From contig BDDD01002368.1 of NCBI GenBank assembly GCA_001972305.1, positions 124,001 through 188,000 of the forward strand: 64,000 bases of DNA, in the 5' to 3' direction. How positions within the stretch are numbered: position 1 is the first letter of the stretch; each line of letters starts with the position of its first letter. The notes under the pieces are model-generated. The model was not told the origin of the DNA, made no database searches, and was given only the letters and a program-made list of their open reading frames with translations. This DNA comes from Cephalotus follicularis (lineage: Eukaryota > Streptophyta > Magnoliopsida > Oxalidales > Cephalotaceae). A program made the position numbers and the translations under genes. Positions 58,413 to 64,000 of the stretch are shown piece by piece.

Positions 58413-60021
58413 ACTTTTAACTTCCAAAATATTTTATGAGTTTTTAAACGAAAAAAAAAAAAACAAAATGCCACTTCCTTCTTCTCTTCCTCTCATCAAG
58501 CTCTCGGCTAACACTCCACTTCCCACCAAATTAGCAGTTTCCTAAGCATCCAGGCCACCAAGTGAGGCGGCCATCTTCCTCCTTCATTCCCAAACTCAAG
58601 GTTGTATCATTAACCAGACAAGGTAACGGGTTCTCCTCCAATTTTAGCTTTAGTTGACTCATGACACCTCCATTAACCAAGACAGCCATTCTCCACCCTC
58701 CTCCACCACTAATTGATGATAATAGAAGGTTGGAGCAGCACCAAGGCAGCAATTCTCCTTTTCCCCTGGTATGGCAACTCTTTCTCCCACTCCTTTTTCT
58801 TTCTAGCACTCCTCTTTCTCTATAACTCTAACACCCACGAAATTTGTTCTCCTTTTTCCTTGCCACCAACCTCTCCACCCCTGGATCATCAAGGCAGCAA
58901 CATCGATAACCCCAAGGCAGCCCCTGTCCCCTTCGCGACAGCCGCATTCCACGGCATCATCGAGGGTAATTCTCCCTTCCTAGCCGATTGTGATTAGCTT
59001 AGTTAGTGTAAGTTTAAATTCGTCAATCTCATTTTCGATTATCGTTAGGAAGAGAAATTTGAGTTTTTCTTTAACTCTACGAAGTACATTTGAGTGAATC
59101 TTTAGACCAGAATTCAACAAGTATAAATTTTGAGCCCGTTGCCCTTTTAGGACTTAAATCGAGCAAATTAGCTTAACTTTGAAGATTTCTGTCAGATGAA
59201 TTAGCGAACTTAGATATGGAACGCACACTTGGTGATTATTGAATTAAGTATTCAAATTATGTTAAAAATAAATTTATTATTATTTTAAGGTTTTAAATGA
59301 CTCAAGTTAAGTTAAGAAATGAGTGAAGTTTAGGAGATTTTAAAGTGATTTTATAAACTTAAGTTTATATTTTTAGCTGTATAAATGACTTATTCAAGTC
59401 TTTTTAAGTTTGTTTAAAGCTATTATGAAAGTTTGAAGTGAATTAATTGAGTTTTTATCAATATTTAACGTTATTTCCAATGTGAACAATAATGAGATTG
59501 CATCATTATGGATGGATGGTTTGGGTATGTATCTTCAGGAATCCAAAAATGTGTCCGTAAAATACAAGTATTTGGTTCAAAAACTAATATCCGTTAAACG
59601 TGGGTATTTTTGGACTTGACTTATGGGACCAGTGAGTAAAAAGACCCTACCCGTGGACAGTGGCAAACACAACATGTGACCCATGAGAATAGTTTCCCCA
59701 TGGAACTTTAAAAAAAAAACTATAGTACATATCCCTTTTAATATATATTTAGAAATTTTCATCTTTTAAATTTTGTCAATGCCCCTACTTAATGTTAGTT
59801 AATTATAAATTCAATGTGGATGGAACGACTATGACTGTCTGGTCACATAAACTAAAAAAGCCATATTCGATATCTTTGCGTTGAGAAAATTGTCTAATAT
59901 ATTTAAAATATGAAGATTCGTGGAGAATAATTGTAAAAACTGTTTATCTCTTTTGAAAAGAGGTTTGCTTTTGTAAATAAACAAATCATAACTAAACACG
60001 ACTTTATAGGTGTTTTAGAAT
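58413..60021. other. Spacer with a CT-rich, GC-richer block
   Basis: 58470-58990 is pyrimidine-rich and contains an open frame (58713-58997) with no recognised domain. It resembles the leader segments of large plant LTRs. The rest is AT-rich and featureless. Confidence 0.4.
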
Positions 60022-60492
60022 TGTTGATGCAGAAATCAACTTCACAACAGTCCTGCACGTGTGAATGTTTGATTTGTTAAGAAAAGCGTAGGATGCTCCG
60101 AAGAAAGTACTGGATCTAGGTTCTCTGGTCTTCCCTGCACATAAAAAGGCAAACTATCAAAAGTTCAGGAGGTTTTACTCCCGGGGACACTCCAATGCTT
60201 AAGTCAGTAGTTGACAGAGAAGATAATGAGCGTATGGTCAATTGACTGACCTCCCCATAGTCTTTCTTGGGGGTATTTATAGTCTTACCTGGTCATAACT
60301 GTCTCTGAATTGTTAACATCATGGAGGAGGTTATTGGTCCCTTGGAAACGGCTGGAATTCTCCGCCATTTCCTTGTCTTTGAATGAAAGAGTTATCTCCC
60401 CATTATCACCACAATTTAAGATGATTTGCCCATGTGTTGGCTCCATGTGACACTTGTCAATGCCTTATTTATATAAAAAAATTTTCATATCA
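60022..60492 (-). repeat. 3' LTR of the window-edge gypsy element (471 bp)
   Basis: On the minus strand it starts TGATATGAAA and ends CATCAACA. Contains CTCCCGGGGACACTCCAATG, shared with the other LTRs of this type. Confidence 0.8.
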
Positions 60493-61116
60493 TATGCCCC
60501 TCTGGTCTTTCTTCTTTGGACTTTGCAAAGGAGGAGGAGCATTCATGAGGTGGTCTTGCTTGAGCAGGTATTTGATACTCAATTGTGCCAATTTTGGCTT
60601 ACAGGCTTCTCTCGCTTTTGGGGAGGAAGTCTTCATGGAGTCTGTGCTATTTTTTCGTCGGGGCTTTTATTCTTGCTGTAACTGGGTGGCTGGTCTTCAT
60701 CATGAGGTTTCTCTGACTCCTATCATATATTGTGAGTCAGCGGGAGACTTCGACTTTCTTCCTGAAGGGATAGAGGCCGAGGAGGAGAAAGTTTGTCTTG
60801 CCCTAAAGGGGAAAGAGACTCAGAGGGAAGACTCCATGATTGACTTGATCTCTGACCCCGCTCCAGAGCCTCAGCTTCTTTTCTCTGCTCCTGATGCCTC
60901 TTCCTTTGAGCATGCTTCAGAAACCGTTGCTGCTCCTCAGCCTGAGGATGTTCAGGACCTTGGTTCCGTTCTTGTACACAATGCCCCTTCAAGAGATAAC
61001 ATTGCTTAACTTATATAATTTGCATTGTACCTTTGTATTCTTGTAATTCTTACTCTGACAATGAATAAACCATAGTTTTTTGTATCATTTAGTCTGGTGT
61101 CTCCAAACTTTGTCAA

Positions 61117-61400
61117 TTTGAGCTTTTTAGTCCCCTTGGGGATACTTGTATCAAAGCGCTCAACCAACATGACTTGATTTCACGATTTCTTATGTTTTCA
61201 CCGATTAAATCTCTTTTTAATTTAGTCTATTGAGTTCTTATGGATTCGTAGACATCTTTCATACTGTCTGATTTTTTTCAAACCAGGTCACCTGAGCTTT
61301 TTAGCCCCCATGGGAGGACTTGTATCAAAGCGCTAGCCAACGAGACTTGATCTTTACGAGTTCTTATGTGTTCGCAGATGAAGATATGTTTTAGATCTGG
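61117..61400. repeat. Two-copy diverged repeat of about 190 bp
   Basis: GAGCTTTTTAG(T/C)CCCC...GG, then ACTTGTATCAAAGCGCT and GACTTGAT, and then a TTCTTATG...TTCGCAGA-like part occur twice in order, beginning near 61117 and 61299. Confidence 0.65.
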
Positions 61401-61499
61401 TCTGAAAAGTTCCTATGGGTTTGCAGATCAGCATTTGTTTTGTAGCTAAGACTCCGTTTTAGGACTCTTTTGGCATTTTGGGCTTAAAGAGTTGGGTTC

Positions 61500-62330
61500 C
61501 TGTATTAAGGACCTGCTCTGAGATATTTAACTACATTTTGGCTGGAAGTTTTTGAACAAGCTTGTATTAAAGCTTTTAAAAGAGCCTGCTTCAGACTTGG
61601 AGAGCTGTGGTCCTGTATTAAGGGCCTGCTCTGATTGCTCCATTGGGAGTATTTGAATAAGCTTGTATTAAAGCTTGGAGAGCTACAGTCCTGTATCAAG
61701 GGCTTGCTCTGACTGCTCACTTGGGAATCTTGAATAAGCTTGTACTAAAACTTTAGTCTGCTTGAGACTGAGAGAGCTATGATCTTGTATCTAGGACATG
61801 CTCTGACTGCTCCCTTAGGAGTCTTGAATAAGCTTGTATTAAAGCTTTAGTCTGCTTGAGACTAGGAGAGCTATGGTTCTGTATCAAGAACCTACTCTGA
61901 TTGCTCCCTTGGGAGCCTTTAAATAAGCTTGTATTAAAGCTTGGAGAGCTATGGTCTTGTATCAAAGACCTGCTCTGATTGCTCCCTTGAGAGTCTTGAA
62001 TAAGCTTGTATTAAAGTTTGGAGAGCTATGATTCTGTATCAAGGTCCTGCTCTGATTGCTCCTTTGGGAGTCTTTGAATAAGCTTGTATTAAAGCTTGGA
62101 GAGTTATGGACCTGTATCAAGGGTCTGCTCTGATTGCTCGCTTGGGAGTCTTGAATAAGTTTGTATTAAAGCTTGGTTCTGCATCAAGGGTCCGCTCTGA
62201 TTGCTCACTTGTGAGTATTTTATTGTTAGAACTTCTGAAGGCTATTCAGATGTTTAAGGACGTGAACATTGAACCTCTTGCTCTGACTGCTCCATTGGGA
62301 GTCTTTTATTATAGGAACTGTTGAAGGCTG
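61500..62330 (-). repeat. Minisatellite-like tandem array in the gypsy element
   Basis: About eight or nine diverged units with the shared core AATAAGCTTGTATTAAAGCT, GGAGAGCTATGGTCCTGTAT, CAAGGGCCTGCTCTGATTGC and TCCCTTGGGAGTCT. The basic unit is about 78 bp. Some units carry an extra TTAGTCTGCTTGAGACT segment and are about 95-105 bp. In the element's sense (minus) direction several units stay open and read as repeats of SNQSRPLIQDHSSPS. Confidence 0.85.
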
Positions 62331-64000
62331 TTCAGAGTTTTAAGGATGTGTACATTGAACCTCATGTCCCTTGCAAACTTGGAATTGATCCTTGTGTTAA
62401 AGAAACATCATCTTTATTGAATGGACTGAGCATTTATACATTTTTTAAGTGCTCAGAATTCCAAACCCTAGGTATCTCTCTTCTTCTGCCTAATCGGGGG
62501 CCGCGCTTGATTTATACTAAGTTTGTGAACAACGTCTGCCTTGTATAGGCCTTTCTGGCCCGACTGTGATCGCCTCCAGACTTGATCCCTCCAGAAATGG
62601 TGCGTATCACACATCTAGGTTGTTGCTCCTCTCCTTACTATGGAGCTTCTTCTCTGCGCTCCCATCTTCCTTGGGGAGCATCACTATCCATATACTTCCT
62701 CATATGACCTTTGCGGATTAGGTCCTCTATCTGATTTTTTTAACTGTCTGCACTCCTCCGTATTATGGCCATGATCACGGTGGTATCGACAGTACTTGCT
62801 TGAGTCCCTCTTGTCTGCTGGGGATCTCAATGGAGCTGGCCACTAGATTGAGACTTTTTCTTTCTCATCTGAAAGGATTATGGTCCGCGTCTCCAAGAGA
62901 GGGACGAAAGTATTGTAATTGGGGATTGATGATCCCCTTTTTGGTTAGTCCTCCCTCTTGGAGAGTTTGTGCCCCAGGTCACCTTCCGTTAGCTCTAGCC
63001 CCCATTTCCTCTTCTCCATTCTAGCCGCCAGACCCTTTTCTGCATTTACATACTTTTCAGCTCTTCTAAGGAGGTCTGCTATATCTAGGGCAGACTTCTT
63101 CATCAGGGAGATAGTGAAAGCTGACTTGTCTCTCGATCCACTGTTTAAGGCTGCCAGAGCAAATGAAGGTTTCAAGTCTTTTATCACCAGAGATTCCTTG
63201 TTGAATCGAGTCAGGTAATCTCTACGGGATTCATTTTTCCTTTGCACCACATTGATCAAATGATTAGAATTCTTTCTCTGGGTGGTGCTGTTAAGGAATT
63301 TTGTGACGAACATCTCAATGAATTGCTCGAAGTTCATCATTGACTTCTAGGGCAACGTGGAGTACCACGTCTGAGCTGCATCCGTTAAGGTCGCCGGAAG
63401 TCCTCGGCAGAGGACTGCGTATGAAGCTTTGTGCACTAGCATGATCTGAGTGTAAAACCTCACATGTTGTATAGGGTCAGAGGACCCGTCATACTCTCTG
63501 AACGTCAGGAACCTGAACCTTCTCGGCATAGGCTCCCTCAGTATCTCTGGAGCGAAGGGAGTGCAGTTTATGTTCCGCACCTCTGACAGGTATCCCTTTG
63601 TCTGCTCGGTTTCTCAGAGACTTTTCTCCATTTATACAAACTTCCTATTCATGGTCTGCTCGAGATCTTCTTGGTCCCTAGACTTGCTAGAGACCTGCAA
63701 TGTCCTTGTGGTTGGTCTGACAAAGTAGTCTGACCTGCTCCTTGGCCGTGATTCAGTCCTACGAGATGCGTAGGAACATGCACGGGGCTCCTCTTCGTCT
63801 ACGTAGTAGTCTGAGTAGTCTTCCTCCGTTGGATGTTGCTCTGGAAGGTCCTGCGCGGGGTTATAATTATAATCAATTGCACAGGAGGACTTTGCTCTCA
63901 TAAATATATCAATCTCTGACCGCTTTGGAGGGCATCTGGCCCCCTTTTAGGGGTTTCGCCTGGCCTCTTCGTGAACTAGAGGCTGTGGTTTTTCTTGAGC

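Larger units (their letters stand above)
60022..64000 (-). mobile_element. Gypsy-type element with gag and antisense ORF, cut by the window edge
   Basis: The 3' LTR is at 60022-60492 (minus), with GGGGCATA just inside it as a polypurine tract. Gag sequence on the minus strand runs from about 63.9 to 62.7 kb: EYDGSSDPIQHVRFYTQIM, TKFLNSTTQRKNSNHLINV, LLRRAEKYVNAEKG, and a CCHC-like zinc knuckle [20 protein letters not shown] near 62.8 kb. A plus-strand frame at 60434-61009, with acidic C-terminal half, corresponds in place to the antisense ORFs of the 41-46 kb element. A tandem-repeat block lies between. It is broken in several places. The 5' LTR lies beyond base 64000. Confidence 0.85.

Noticed and set aside
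61500-62330. CRISPR-like appearance of regular repeats
   Set aside because: Units are long, contiguous and diverged without unique spacers, and lie in a plant retroelement. This is a minisatellite-like array.

Overview
This is nuclear DNA from a flowering plant, most likely a dicot. The evidence is intron-rich plant genes (a SYP13-type syntaxin, a glyoxysomal isocitrate lyase, a single-repeat R3-MYB), AT-rich spacers with (TA)n runs, and a dense nest of plant transposable elements. Three host genes look intact. Most of the rest is mobile DNA in different states of decay.

Layout: 0.4-3.9 kb, a 13-exon syntaxin gene (+). 4.8 kb, a possible orphan last exon (-). 5.2-7.2 kb, a decayed plant-mobile-domain/coiled-coil transposon ORF (-). 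8.1-11.0 kb, a 2.9 kb solo LTR with a perfect 5-bp target duplication. 11.8-14.9 kb, isocitrate lyase (-), whose second intron appears to use a GC donor. 15.5-22.8 kb, a decayed hAT transposon split by a very young Copia element (LTRs differ at about one position in 321). 26.1-38.7 kb, a triple nest: a repeat of uncertain class holds an old Copia element, which holds a 7.25 kb CACTA transposon with two genes and dense subterminal GCGAGGG arrays. 40.9-46.5 kb, a structurally whole non-autonomous Ty3/gypsy element with 904-bp LTRs, gag and antisense ORFs but no pol. 47-53.9 kb, RNase H scraps, a Tourist-like MITE, an F-box pseudogene and a segmental duplication whose second copy gained a solo LTR. 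54.3-54.7 kb, the R3-MYB gene (-). 56-64 kb, three minus-strand LTRs of related type; the last leads into a gag-bearing element that runs off the window.

The genes do not form a pathway together. Isocitrate lyase acts in the glyoxysomal glyoxylate cycle, the syntaxin in plasma-membrane vesicle fusion, and the R3-MYB probably in repression of epidermal or pigment MYB-bHLH complexes. The points of most interest are the antisense-ORF gypsy family with its repeated CCGAGGA motif and tandem repeats, the CACTA terminal arrays, the inferred GC-AG intron, and an R3-MYB that has leucine where the bHLH contact motif normally has arginine or lysine. No previously undescribed non-transposon system was recognised.
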